Source: DASPKT01 sp035627915
GTDB lineage: Bacteria; Pseudomonadota; Alphaproteobacteria; Azospirillales; Azospirillaceae
Length of the DNA: 10,246 bases
Assembly: GCA_035627915.1 (NCBI GenBank)
Contig: DASPKT010000353.1
Location: forward strand, 1-10,246
Direction: 5' to 3'
The position numbers and the translations under genes are program-made. The notes beneath the pieces are model-generated. The model was not told the origin of the DNA. It saw only the letters and a list, made by a program, of their open reading frames with translations, and searched no databases. This document shows positions 1-6,629 of this stretch, piece after piece (positions within the stretch are counted from its first letter, which is position 1; each line of letters begins with the position of its first letter).

Positions 1-218
1 ACGGACAGGATCACGTCGCCCGGTGCCACGCCCAGCCGGGCGGCGTTCGACCCCGGCGCCACGCCGCGCACCAGCACGCCCGGCCCCGACCGCGCCTGCT
101 CCGGCGGCAGGGCGGCGGGGGCCACGCCGAGGGATGCCGCACGCGCCAGCGTGTCGGCGGACGCCGGCGCGGCCGGCAGCAGCAGGCCGGCAAGAAAAGC
201 GAGTGCTGACAGGCGCAT
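1..218 (-). CDS. Exported PDZ-domain protein, 5' part only
   Basis: The first 72 residues are visible; the rest lies beyond the left edge. Residues 1-21 form a signal peptide (MRLSALAF, then a Leu/Ala core, ending ASA before DT), so the product should enter the periplasm. Residues about 46-72 read GVLVRGVAPGSNAARLG then VAPGDVILSV, the carboxylate-binding loop and following strand of a PDZ domain (GV.V..V.pgSpAa.aGl..GDvI..). PDZ domains bind C-terminal peptides and occur in HtrA-type proteases, S41 proteases and chaperone-like exported proteins; no catalytic part is visible, so the class cannot be chosen. Two ATGs are in frame, at 227 and 218. The GGAGG at 229-233 lies only one base from the first but ten from the second, so 218 is preferred. 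It follows the AraC-type gene on the same strand after 74 bases. Confidence 0.8.
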   Translation of the reverse strand, partial: MRLSALAFLAGLLLPAAPASADTLARAASLGVAPAALPPEQARSGPGVLVRGVAPGSNAARLGVAPGDVILS

Positions 219-292
219 GGGAAACATGCCTCCGGTGGCGGGAGGCGCCACCCTACCCCCGGCGCCGGTCGGTGCGCGATTGGCCGCGCTTG

Positions 293-1162
293 CTAATTTC
301 GCTCGACCCGCGGGAGAACCGCGCTGGGCGGCACGCCGTACTGCCGGCGGAAGGCGCGGGTGAAGCCGCCCGGCTCCGCGAAGCCCAGCAGGCGGGCCGC
401 CCCGGCCGGGGACAGGCGGCCGCGGCGCAGCGCGTCGGCCGCCTGCTCCAGCCGGAGCCGGCGGTGGTAGGCGGCGGGCGGCGCGCCGAAGGCCTCCGCG
501 AAGCTGCGGGCCAGGTGGAACTGCGACAGGCCGGCGACGGCCGCCAGCTCCGCCAGCGGGACCGTGCGTTCCGGATGGAGGTGCAGGTGCGCCCGGGCCA
601 GTTCCAGCCGGCGCAGTATCTCCGCCCGGGTGGACGGCTTCAGCGCGCTCAGCCGGCCCAGCACCTCGTGCCGGTCCGCCACCAAGCGCGACAGCGCCAG
701 CGCCGCCCCCGGTACCAGCCGGCGGGCCAGCCGCGCCCCCGCCTCCGGCCGCTCCGCCAGGAAGCGGGCGGCGCGGTCCAGCAGGCGGCCCAGCGGCGTG
801 GCCGCGACGGGCATGACCAGCGGCGTTGCGGCCGGCAGCAGCGGCGGGCCGTCCGAGGGGGCGCTTACGGCAGTCCAAGCCGGCAGGTAGAGGCAGAGGC
901 CGCGCGTCTCCTCCCGGCGCGGCAGCACCACGCGGCTGGCCGGCCCGGTGTCGGCGATCAGCATCTGCCCGCCGCGCACCGTGTGGACGGCGCCGTCGAA
1001 CTCGTACCGCTCCTCGCCCTCCAGGACGAACTTCACGGAGACGCTGGGCCGGGCGACCAGGCACTCCCCCCGCCCCAGCCGGGACAGCACGACGCGTCCT
1101 TCCGCCGGCGGGGGCGCCGGCTTCTCCGAATGTGCCCGGACCTGGACGAACGCGGGCTGCAT
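293..1162 (-). CDS. AraC-family transcriptional regulator
   Basis: A 289-residue DNA-binding regulator. The N-terminal half (about 30-95) resembles an AraC-type cupin sensor domain: alternating strands with VSVKFVLEGEERYEFDG and a GGQMLIAD turn. The C-terminal ~100 residues carry the two helix-turn-helix units: the first around 202-222 (PLAELAAVAGLSQFHLARSF), the second around 252-275, ending in the AraC signature GFAEPGGFTRAFRRQYGVPPS. The length is usual for the family. The frame is open to an ATG at 1228, but the ATG at 1162 has GGAGG five bases upstream and removes a 22-residue Arg-rich extension, so 1162 is chosen. The gene is divergent from the DUF1993 gene across 162 bases, which suggests, but does not prove, that it controls that neighbour. 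The ligand cannot be told from sequence. Confidence 0.9.
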   Translation of the reverse strand: MQPAFVQVRAHSEKPAPPPAEGRVVLSRLGRGECLVARPSVSVKFVLEGEERYEFDGAVHTVRGGQMLIADTGPASRVVLPRREETRGLCLYLPAWTAVSAPSDGPPLLPAATPLVMPVAATPLGRLLDRAARFLAERPEAGARLARRLVPGAALALSRLVADRHEVLGRLSALKPSTRAEILRRLELARAHLHLHPERTVPLAELAAVAGLSQFHLARSFAEAFGAPPAAYHRRLRLEQAADALRRGRLSPAGAARLLGFAEPGGFTRAFRRQYGVPPSAVLPRVERN

Positions 1163-1324
1163 GGGCCCCTCCGCGGTCGATGGAAACAAGCAGGATAGAC
1201 GACGGCCGCGGGACCGCAGGGGCCGCATGGCGCGGCACCGGCCGGTCCACTCGGCACCTCCTTAGCAGGGGCGGCGGAGGCCGGTTAGGATGCGCCCGAC
1301 GAACCGGACGCCGGAGCCCTACCC

Positions 1325-1900
1325 GTGACCCCTTCCCTGCTCTCCTTGCCCATCCCCGCCTTCAGCCGGATGCTGGGCAACCTTTCCGCCCTGCTGGCCA
1401 AGGCTGAAGCCTTCGCGTTGGCGCAGGGGCAAGACCCCGACGGACTGCTGGGCCGCCGGCTGGCGCCGGACATGTTTCCGCTGGCGCGCCAGGCGGAGAT
1501 CGCGGCGGACGGCGCCCGGGGCAGCGTCGCGCGGCTGGCCGGGCGCCTGGCGCCGGAGACGGAGGACCCCGCCTTCGCCGTCTTCAACCGGGGCTTCGAG
1601 CGGCAGTTTCCGCCGCCGGCGGCGACCATGCGCGACCTGGTCGCGCATGTCGACGCGGCGCGCCTCTATGTGGAGGGGGTCGCCGACGGCGAGCTGGAGG
1701 GCGCCTGGGACCGGCGGATCGTCGTCGCGATGGACGGGCGGGCCCGCCTGTTCGACGCGGTGCCGTTCCTGGTCCACTACGCCCTGCCGAACTTCCATTT
1801 CCACGTCGCCATGGCCTACGCCATCCTGCGCGCGGCCGGCGTGCCCCTGGGCAAGCAGGATTTCGAGGGGGCGCCCGTCTACGCCTCCGCTCCCGCCTGA
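1325..1900 (+). CDS. DUF1993 family protein
   Basis: A 191-residue cytoplasmic protein without signal peptide or membrane segment. It matches the DUF1993 pattern: a start with SLPIPAFSRMLGNLSALLAKAE, the conserved LAPDMFPLARQ at 46-55, and the C-terminal hallmark NFHFHVAMAYAILRAAG at 156-172, followed by VPLGKQDFEG. The family is predicted to be helical with a DinB-like fold; its biochemical role is not established. The start is GTG at 1325, with GGAG at 1312-1315 eight bases upstream; the translation begins exactly where family members begin. It is divergently transcribed from the AraC-type regulator and may be its target. The stop lies 19 bases from the convergent 56-residue gene. Confidence 0.88.
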   Translation: MTPSLLSLPIPAFSRMLGNLSALLAKAEAFALAQGQDPDGLLGRRLAPDMFPLARQAEIAADGARGSVARLAGRLAPETEDPAFAVFNRGFERQFPPPAATMRDLVAHVDAARLYVEGVADGELEGAWDRRIVVAMDGRARLFDAVPFLVHYALPNFHFHVAMAYAILRAAGVPLGKQDFEGAPVYASAPA

Positions 1901-1919
1901 CGCGACGGCTCCCGGCGGC

Positions 1920-2090
1920 TCAGCCGGCGCGGGGCCGGTGCCGGCCGGCCGCGGCGGGCTGGCGCGTTCCCATGACCAGCAGGGCCAGGCGGTTGGCGAG
2001 GTCGCCGATCGCCTCGCCGATCAGCATGCCGATGCGCGCCTCGCGGTCGTTGCGGGCGATGGCTTCGAGGGTATCGCGGTCGTATTCCAT
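1920..2090 (-). CDS. Small helical protein of unknown function, probably oxygen-controlled
   Basis: A 56-residue protein I do not recognise. It begins MEYDRDTLEAIARNDREAR, continues IGMLIGEAIGDLANRLALLVMG and ends in a short Pro/Ala/Arg-rich tail. The first 20 residues are charged and helix-prone; residues 20-40 are an amphipathic or weakly hydrophobic helix that might touch a membrane or partner but is too charged (E26, D30, R34) for a confident transmembrane call. Support for a real gene: GGAGG at 2097-2101, six bases before the ATG; a strong 5' hairpin; and an FNR-type promoter at ideal spacing (separate entries). Codon use is GC-rich like the neighbours. It lies alone between the response regulator (same strand, 141 bases away) and the convergent DUF1993 gene. 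No function is proposed beyond a likely role at low oxygen. Confidence 0.75.
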   Translation of the reverse strand: MEYDRDTLEAIARNDREARIGMLIGEAIGDLANRLALLVMGTRQPAAAGRHRPRAG

Positions 2091-2101
2091 GTCGTGCCTC
2101 C

Positions 2102-2120
2102 GGCCGCCCCGCGGGCGGCC
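2102..2120 (-). promoter_or_regulatory. 5' leader hairpin next to the ribosome binding site
   Basis: A perfect inverted repeat: GGCCGCCC (2102-2109), three-base loop, GGGCGGCC (2113-2120). On the minus strand its 3' arm touches the GGAGG of the 56-residue gene at 2097-2101. If transcription starts near 2130 as predicted, it occupies about +11 to +29 of a 40-base leader. It could stabilise the mRNA or control ribosome access. A terminator role is less likely since a U-run is absent and a good ribosome binding site follows at once. Confidence 0.5.
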
Positions 2121-2129
2121 CGTTCCGGA

Positions 2130-2178
2130 TGCACCCAGTATCGCGCCGGCCGCCGGCGCCCCGTTTGACGCGGATCAA
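2130..2178 (-). promoter_or_regulatory. FNR/FixK-type box and class II promoter
   Basis: TTGAC-GCGG-ATCAA at 2165-2178 matches the Crp/Fnr-superfamily consensus TTGAY-N4-RTCAA used by FnrL, FixK and Anr proteins. Its centre is 2171.5. On the minus strand the hexamer GATACT (2142 to 2137, 4 of 6 matches to TATAAT) lies where a -10 element should be if transcription starts at 2130, placing the box at -41.5, the classical position for class II activation by FNR. No -35 hexamer is needed in such promoters. The leader to the ATG at 2090 would be about 40 bases. The box and hexamer are seen directly; the start point and the regulator are inferred. Confidence 0.7.
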
Positions 2179-2183
2179 GCCGG

Positions 2184-2199
2184 GGCCTGCGGGCAGGCC
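2184..2199 (-). terminator. Candidate hairpin terminator after the response regulator
   Basis: GGCCTG (2184-2189) and CAGGCC (2194-2199) form a 6-bp stem with a tetraloop (7 bp if the loop is two bases). It lies about 33 bases past the response-regulator stop and just before the FNR-type box, the right place to isolate the promoter from the upstream operon. A U-run is absent, so efficient intrinsic termination is uncertain. Confidence 0.3.
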
Positions 2200-2231
2200 A
2201 TGGCAGGGTGGCGCCCGGCGCGGAGCATGGA

Positions 2232-2606
2232 TCAACGGGACGGAAACCACTCCGCGAGCGCGTCCAGGACCGCCTCCGGGTCGACCGGCTTGTGCAGGAG
2301 CCGCACCGGCGGGTCCGGGTGCAGGCCGCTGGTGTCGGGCGCGAAGCCGGAGATCATGACGACCGGGATGCCGGGTGCCCGGCTGCGCAGCGCCGCGATC
2401 AGGTCGGCGCCGTTCATGTGCGGCATGCGGAAGTCGGTGACGACGGCGTCGGCGCGGTCGTGCCCGTGCAGCTCCAGCGCCTGCCGCCCGTCGTGGGCGA
2501 CGCTGACGCGGAAGCCCTTGCGCCCCAGCAGCCGCTGCAGCGCCAGGGCGGTCAGCACCTCGTCGTCGACGACCAGCACGTGGGCCCGGTCCGGCGGTGT
2601 CGTCAT
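2232..2606 (-). CDS. Single-domain response regulator (receiver only)
   Basis: A 124-residue stand-alone CheY-like receiver with no output domain. Key residues are present: the acidic pair D14-D15 (VLVVDDE), phospho-acceptor D58 in AVVTDFRMPHMNG, S86 in VVMISGFAP and K106 in LLHKPVDP. It should be phosphorylated by a histidine kinase or phosphotransfer protein and act by protein contact or as a phosphate sink. The ATG at 2606 follows an AGGAGG run (about 2611-2616) at normal spacing. It starts 17 bases after the 70-aa gene and closes the run hflX-ndh-orf70-receiver. Its kinase is unknown; the HWE kinase at 6650-8377 is on the same strand but 4 kb away, and HWE kinases often pair with stand-alone receivers, so a link is possible but unproven. 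Confidence 0.92.
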   Translation of the reverse strand: MTTPPDRAHVLVVDDEVLTALALQRLLGRKGFRVSVAHDGRQALELHGHDRADAVVTDFRMPHMNGADLIAALRSRAPGIPVVMISGFAPDTSGLHPDPPVRLLHKPVDPEAVLDALAEWFPSR

Positions 2607-2623
2607 CGGCCCTCCTCCCCCCT

Positions 2624-2836
2624 TCAGCCGTCGCGCAAATGCCGCAGGAGGGCGAAGCGGCCCTCCTGCGCCCGCACCTCCAGCACCCCCAGGCGCCGGC
2701 GCGTCCGCGGCGACAGGACGGTGATCAGGTCGCCGACCGCCAGCAGGTGCTCCTCGTCCAGCACCCGGCTGGCCGAGGGCGCCAGCTCCGTGGTGCTCCA
2801 GCGCCGTCCCAGCGCCGTGGTGCAGTCCAAGCGCAA
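2624..2836 (-). CDS. Conserved-looking 70-residue protein of unknown function
   Basis: A small soluble protein, not recognised. From the TTG at 2836 it begins with LRLDCTTALGRRW (the first codon read as Met) and contains HLLAVGDLITVLSPRTRRRLG and VLEVRAQEGRFALLRHLRDG, suggesting a small beta-rich fold of strands around a Gly-Asp turn. One cysteine. Start choice: an ATG at 2857 is in frame but would overlap the end of ndh by 11 bases and lacks a ribosome binding site, whereas TTG at 2836 has GGGAGG five bases upstream and begins 10 bases after the ndh stop. The frame stays open further upstream but that part is the ndh shadow. It lies between ndh and the receiver gene, probably co-transcribed with both. 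It is supported by tight spacing and the ribosome site rather than by homology. Confidence 0.6.
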   Translation of the reverse strand: MRLDCTTALGRRWSTTELAPSASRVLDEEHLLAVGDLITVLSPRTRRRLGVLEVRAQEGRFALLRHLRDG

Positions 2837-2846
2837 TCCCGCCTCC

Positions 2847-4268
2847 CTATCCGGCATCGGCGATCCGCGGGCGCGAGCGCGCCGCCTCCTCCGCGATGGC
2901 CTCCTCCGCGATGGCCGCGCGCGGCGCCCCGCCATCCTCCAGGATCAGCCGCGCGCCGCGGCCGTAGGTCGCCCAGGACCAGAGCCACTGCGCCGTGACC
3001 AGCAGCCGGTTGCGGAAGCCGACCAGCAGGTAGACGTGGACCACGCACCAGAACAGCCAGGCGCGCCGCCCCTTCAGGCGCCGCCGCCCGAAGTCGGCCA
3101 CCGCGTGGTTTCGGCCCACCACGGCCAGGTTGCCGCGGTTTCGGAAGACGAAGGGCGGCAGCGGCGTGCCGCGGGTCAGGTTGGCGGCCAGGGCGCGGCC
3201 CAGGTGCTGCCCCTGCTGCTTGGCCACCTGCGCCAGGCCCGGCAGGGGCGTGCCGTCCTCGCCGGCCGCGAAGGCCACGTCGCCCAGGGCGTAGACCCCC
3301 TCCAGCCCGGGGACGGAAAGGTCCGACGCCACGACGATGCGGCCGCCGCGGTCGGTGCGGGCGCCCAGCCACGACGCGGCCGGCGCGGCGCGGACGCCGG
3401 CGCCCCAGACGATCGTCTCCGCCGCGATGGTGCCGCCGGAGAGGCGAACCCGGCCGGGGCCGATGTCCTCCACCGGTTCGCCCACGCGGACCTCCACCCC
3501 CAGCTCGCGCAGGGCGTTCAGGGCATAGTCCGACAGCTCCTCCGGGAAGGAGCCGAGGATGCGGGGGCCGGCCTCAACCAGCACCACGCGGGCGGTCTCC
3601 GGCCGGATGCGGCGGAAGTCGCGCACCAGGGTCTGGCGGACCAGGCCGGCGATGGTGCCGGCCATCTCCACCCCCGTGGGCCCGCCGCCGATGACGACGA
3701 CGGTCATCAGCCGGCACCGCTCCGCCTCGTCGGACGCCAGCTCCGCCCGCTCGAACGCCGCCAGCAGCCGGGCGCGGATGCGGCGCGCGTCCTCCATCGT
3801 CTTCAGCGCCGGCGCGTGCGCCGCCCACTCGTCGTGGCCGAAATAGCTTTGGGTGGAGCCGGTGGCGAGGACCAGACGGTCGTAGGGGACGAAGCCCAGC
3901 CCGTCGAGGCGGACCTGCCGGCTCGCCGGGTCGACGCCCGTCACCTCCGCCATCACCACATCGACGTTGGGGTAGCGGCTGAGGATGCCGCGGATCGGCG
4001 CCGCGATGTCGCCGGGCGACAGCACCGCCGTGGCGACCTGGTACAGCAGCGGCACGAACAGGTGGTAGTTGTGCCGGTCGACCAGGGTGACGCGCACGCC
4101 GCTGCCGCCCATCGCCTGTGCTGCAGCCAGCCCGCCGAAGCCGCCGCCGACGATGACGACGTGCGGCCGGCTGTCCACCGGCGCCGGCGTCACGTCCCCC
4201 CGGCCGCCCGCCCCGACACCACCCGCCACAACACCGCCCGCCACTAGACCGGCCTCCCCTGCCGTCAT
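2847..4268 (-). CDS. ndh: Type II NADH dehydrogenase (NADH:quinone oxidoreductase)
   Basis: A 473-residue membrane-bound flavoprotein that passes electrons from NADH to quinone without pumping protons. Numbering from the ATG at 4268: FAD-binding VVIVGGGFGGLAAA at 37-50; NADH-binding VVVIGGGPTGVEMAG at 190-204; second FAD motif GVYALGDVA at 324-332; the quinone-site motif AQVAKQQG at 346-353; and a C-terminal amphipathic anchor around 403-442 (WLFWCVVHVYLLVGFRNR onward). The length suits the family. The ATG overlaps the hflX stop as ATGA, implying translational coupling, but gives a Gly/Val-rich N-terminus of about 30 residues; a GTG at 4193 after a G-rich stretch would start just before the FAD domain and is a real alternative. 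The C-terminus carries a 15-base tandem repeat (IAEEA twice). It is followed by the 70-aa gene. Confidence 0.93.
   Translation of the reverse strand: MTAGEAGLVAGGVVAGGVGAGGRGDVTPAPVDSRPHVVIVGGGFGGLAAAQAMGGSGVRVTLVDRHNYHLFVPLLYQVATAVLSPGDIAAPIRGILSRYPNVDVVMAEVTGVDPASRQVRLDGLGFVPYDRLVLATGSTQSYFGHDEWAAHAPALKTMEDARRIRARLLAAFERAELASDEAERCRLMTVVVIGGGPTGVEMAGTIAGLVRQTLVRDFRRIRPETARVVLVEAGPRILGSFPEELSDYALNALRELGVEVRVGEPVEDIGPGRVRLSGGTIAAETIVWGAGVRAAPAASWLGARTDRGGRIVVASDLSVPGLEGVYALGDVAFAAGEDGTPLPGLAQVAKQQGQHLGRALAANLTRGTPLPPFVFRNRGNLAVVGRNHAVADFGRRRLKGRRAWLFWCVVHVYLLVGFRNRLLVTAQWLWSWATYGRGARLILEDGGAPRAAIAEEAIAEEAARSRPRIADAG
2884..2916 (-). repeat. 15-base tandem repeat in the 3' end of ndh
   Basis: Two perfect copies of a 15-base unit (2884-2898 and 2899-2913) plus three bases of a third. 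Being a multiple of three it keeps frame and encodes IAEEA twice in the charged tail of Ndh, beyond the membrane anchor. It looks like a recent slippage duplication, probably neutral. Confidence 0.85.
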
Positions 4269-5668
4269 CGGCGCCCCCCGGCCCCGGCCCCGCCGCCGCG
4301 GCGGCGCCCCAGGCGCACCGGCAGCGGCACGTCGCCGACCAGCCCCACGGCGCCGCGGTCGAGCAGCCGGGACAGCATGTCGGGATCGGCCGCCACCCGC
4401 AGCCTCGCATGGCCGTCCCGGTCCTCGCGCGACAGCACCTCGGTCCCGGCATGGACCATGGCCAGCGCCTCGCCGTCGGCCAGGTCCACGTCCAGCTCCA
4501 CCACCTCCCGCCCGCCGCGCAGCAGCCGGTCCAGGCGCGACAGCAGCTCGTCCGTGCCCTCACCGGTGCGGGCGGACAGGGCCACGAAGCGCTCGTCCCT
4601 GAGCGCACGCCCGTGCACCTCCGCCCGCATCCCCTCGTCCAGCAGGTCGATCTTGTTGGCGACCTCCACCAGGCGCTGGTCCGCGGCCGGGTCGATGCCG
4701 AGCTCGCGCAGCGTCGCCTCCACGTCGGCCCTCTGCGCCTCCGTCTCGGGGTGGGAGACGTCGCGGACGTGCAGGATCAGGTCGGCCGCCTGCACCTCCT
4801 CCAGCGTGGCGCGGAACGCCTCCACCAGCCCGTGCGGCAGGCCGGAGATGAAGCCCACCGTGTCGGACAGGATGACCCGCCGGCCGGCCGGCAGGCGGAC
4901 GCCGCGCATGGTCGGGTCCAGGGTGGCGAACAGCCGGTCCTCGGCCTGCACCGCGGCGCCGGAGAGGCGGTTGAACAGGGTGGACTTGCCGGCGTTGGTG
5001 TAGCCCACCAGCGCCACGACCGGGTCCGCGGCGCGCCGGCGGGCGCTGCGGTGCAGGCCGCGGGTGCGGCGCACGCCGCCCAGCTCGTGCTTCAGCCGGG
5101 CGATGCGGTCGGCGATGAGGCGGCGGTCGGTCTCCAGCTGGCTCTCGCCGGGGCCGCCCAGGAAGCCGTAGCCGCCGCGCTGCCGGCCCAGGTGGGTCCA
5201 GGACCTGACCAAGCGGGACCGCTGGTAGCTGAGCGACGCCAGCTCCACCTGCAGGCGGCCCTCGCGGGTGCGGGCGCGCTCGCCGAAGATCTCCAGGATC
5301 AGGGCGGTGCGGTCGATCACCTTGGCGTTCCAGGCGCGTTCCAGGTTGCGCTGCTGCGCCGGCGACAGGGCGTGGTCGACCAGCACCACGTCCACCGGCT
5401 CCCCGCGCCCGGCGGCGGCCGACAGCAGCTCCCCGATCCGGCGCACCGTGCCGCTGCCCAGCAGCGTGGCGGCGACCGGCCGGTCCAGGCGCACCGTCTC
5501 GGCATGCACGACGGTCAGGCCGATGGCCTCGGCCAGGCTGGCGGCCTCCTTCAGCGCCGCCCCGGGCCCGCGCGCGCCGTCGCCGCCGTCGCCCCCGCCG
5601 TGCAGCACCGGGTGCAGGATCAGCGCCCGGCCGGCCGGGCCGCGCTCCGTCTTCAGCAGTGTCGCCAT
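4265..5668 (-). CDS. hflX: Ribosome-associated GTPase HflX
   Basis: A 467-residue GTPase of the HflX family, which binds the 50S subunit and splits stalled or hibernating ribosomes under stress. Order of parts: N-terminal HflX domain (about 15-120), helical linker with the family signature GGPGESQLETDRR at 171-183, then the G domain: G1 GYTNAGKST (222-230), G2 FATLDPT (247-253), G3 DTVGF (269-273), G4 NKID (338-341) and G5 ALSA (363-366). A C-terminal extension to 467 ends in a Gly/Arg-rich tail. The N-terminus holds a short Gly/Asp-rich insert (24-36). The ribosome site before ATG 5668 is weak (G-run at 5680-5684). In many alphaproteobacteria hflX follows hfq; here the upstream gene is a solute-binding protein 109 bases away, so that link is broken. 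The stop overlaps the ndh start by four bases. Confidence 0.95.
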   Translation of the reverse strand: MATLLKTERGPAGRALILHPVLHGGGDGGDGARGPGAALKEAASLAEAIGLTVVHAETVRLDRPVAATLLGSGTVRRIGELLSAAAGRGEPVDVVLVDHALSPAQQRNLERAWNAKVIDRTALILEIFGERARTREGRLQVELASLSYQRSRLVRSWTHLGRQRGGYGFLGGPGESQLETDRRLIADRIARLKHELGGVRRTRGLHRSARRRAADPVVALVGYTNAGKSTLFNRLSGAAVQAEDRLFATLDPTMRGVRLPAGRRVILSDTVGFISGLPHGLVEAFRATLEEVQAADLILHVRDVSHPETEAQRADVEATLRELGIDPAADQRLVEVANKIDLLDEGMRAEVHGRALRDERFVALSARTGEGTDELLSRLDRLLRGGREVVELDVDLADGEALAMVHAGTEVLSREDRDGHARLRVAADPDMLSRLLDRGAVGLVGDVPLPVRLGRRRGGGAGAGGRR

Positions 5669-5777
5669 GTTCTGGGGTTCCCCCGTTTCCGTCCGCCCAG
5701 CCGGGCGCCTGTGGCAGGAGCCAACAGGAACCGGGGCGGGAAGTTCGGGGGTGGGGTCCGCGGATTTGCGGGGGCTG

Positions 5778-6512
5778 CTAGCGCCAGCGCGCGTGGATCA
5801 GGTCCGCCTGGCCCGACGCCTCCACCCGCTCCACCGCCGCCTCCAGCCGGCGCAGGAGCGGGGCCGGCGTGTCGAGGTTGCAGGCGAGCCAGAGGTCCAC
5901 CCGCTCCAGCATCAGGACGGGCCGGATGGCGACGCCGGCGGCCTTGGCGCGCCAGGGGCCGCCCAGCGACCCCATGACGGCGAGGTCGGCCCGGCCGCGG
6001 TCCAGCATGCGGAAGATGGCATCGCTGCGCACCGGGATGACGTCGAAGCCCTGCGCCCGCATCGACGCCTCCAGCGGCCCGCCCGCCACCACCAGGACGG
6101 GGTGCCGCTTGGCCTGCTCCAGCGTCTTCACCTCCAGCGGGCGGTCGGCGCGGGTGAATATCACCCAGCCGCCGCCCCGCCGCAGCAGCGGGACCCAGGC
6201 GAACAGCCGCTCCCGCTCCGCGCTGCGGTTGGCGGAGAACAGGCAGGTGCCTGTCGTGGCCAGGGTGCGGTTGTAGGCCCTGCCCCAGGGCTGCACCTCC
6301 ATGGCATAGGCGACGCCGGCCTCCGCCATGACCGCCTCCAGCATCTCCACGGCGGCGCCGGCCACCCGGCCCGTGGCCGGGTCGGTGAAGTTGTAGGGCG
6401 GGTTCTCCTCGGTCAGCAGCAGCAGCCGCTCGTCCCCGGCCGACGCGCGGTGGACCGGGCCCAGCAGGCCCAGCAGCATCGCCGCGACGGCAAACAGACC
6501 CGATCCCCGCAT
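5778..6512 (-). CDS. Periplasmic solute-binding protein, amino-acid (SBP_bac_3) type
   Basis: A 244-residue exported protein. Residues 1-25 are a signal peptide (MRGSGLFAVAAMLLGLLG, cut after HRASA). The mature part starts with LLLLTEENPPYNFTDPATG and AGAAVEMLEAVMAEAG, the N-terminal pattern of family 3 solute-binding proteins (a binding strand with PPYNF, then the G..vem...i...g helix); QPWGRAYNR and SANRSAERERLFAWVPLL follow. C91 and C211 are the only cysteines in the mature part. No permease or ATPase gene adjoins it, so it is an orphan, perhaps serving a sensor rather than uptake. It lies downstream of the HWE kinase on the same strand. ATG at 6512 is chosen for the signal peptide; a GTG 16 codons upstream is in frame but less fitting. 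GGCGCCTC occurs twice just before the start (6513-6520 and 6526-6533) and could fold over the weak ribosome site. Confidence 0.85.
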   Translation of the reverse strand: MRGSGLFAVAAMLLGLLGPVHRASAGDERLLLLTEENPPYNFTDPATGRVAGAAVEMLEAVMAEAGVAYAMEVQPWGRAYNRTLATTGTCLFSANRSAERERLFAWVPLLRRGGGWVIFTRADRPLEVKTLEQAKRHPVLVVAGGPLEASMRAQGFDVIPVRSDAIFRMLDRGRADLAVMGSLGGPWRAKAAGVAIRPVLMLERVDLWLACNLDTPAPLLRRLEAAVERVEASGQADLIHARWR

Positions 6513-6629
6513 GAGGCGCCCCGCAGAGGCGCCCGCGCGCCGGCCAGAGTTCCGTGACACCGGTGCACTATTGCCGATCCGGGAGGCGCTGCCATCTGGC
6601 CTTTGGTGTATGGGGTACCCCGTCCGGGT

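Noticed and set aside
1912..1927. Possible shared terminator between the convergent DUF1993 and 56-aa genes
   Set aside because: The stem is only 5 bp (CCGGC/GCCGG) with no U-run in either direction; such pairs are frequent at this base composition.
2208..4247. Long plus-strand open frame of 679 codons across ndh and the genes after it
   Set aside because: It is the antisense shadow of ndh, the 70-aa gene and the receiver gene, produced by high GC; its protein is low-complexity Arg/Ala/Gln-rich and has no family features.
5674..5684. GGGGTTCCCCC near the hflX start as a hairpin over the ribosome site
   Set aside because: The loop would be two bases and the stem four; unlikely to fold stably.
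4409..5977. Plus-strand open frame of 522 codons opposite hflX
   Set aside because: hflX carries all GTPase motifs on the other strand; this frame is a shadow.
6612..6621. Perfect palindrome GGGGTACCCC between the kinase and solute-binding genes
   Set aside because: Ten bases in GC-rich DNA with no second copy or recognised operator; not enough to claim a site.
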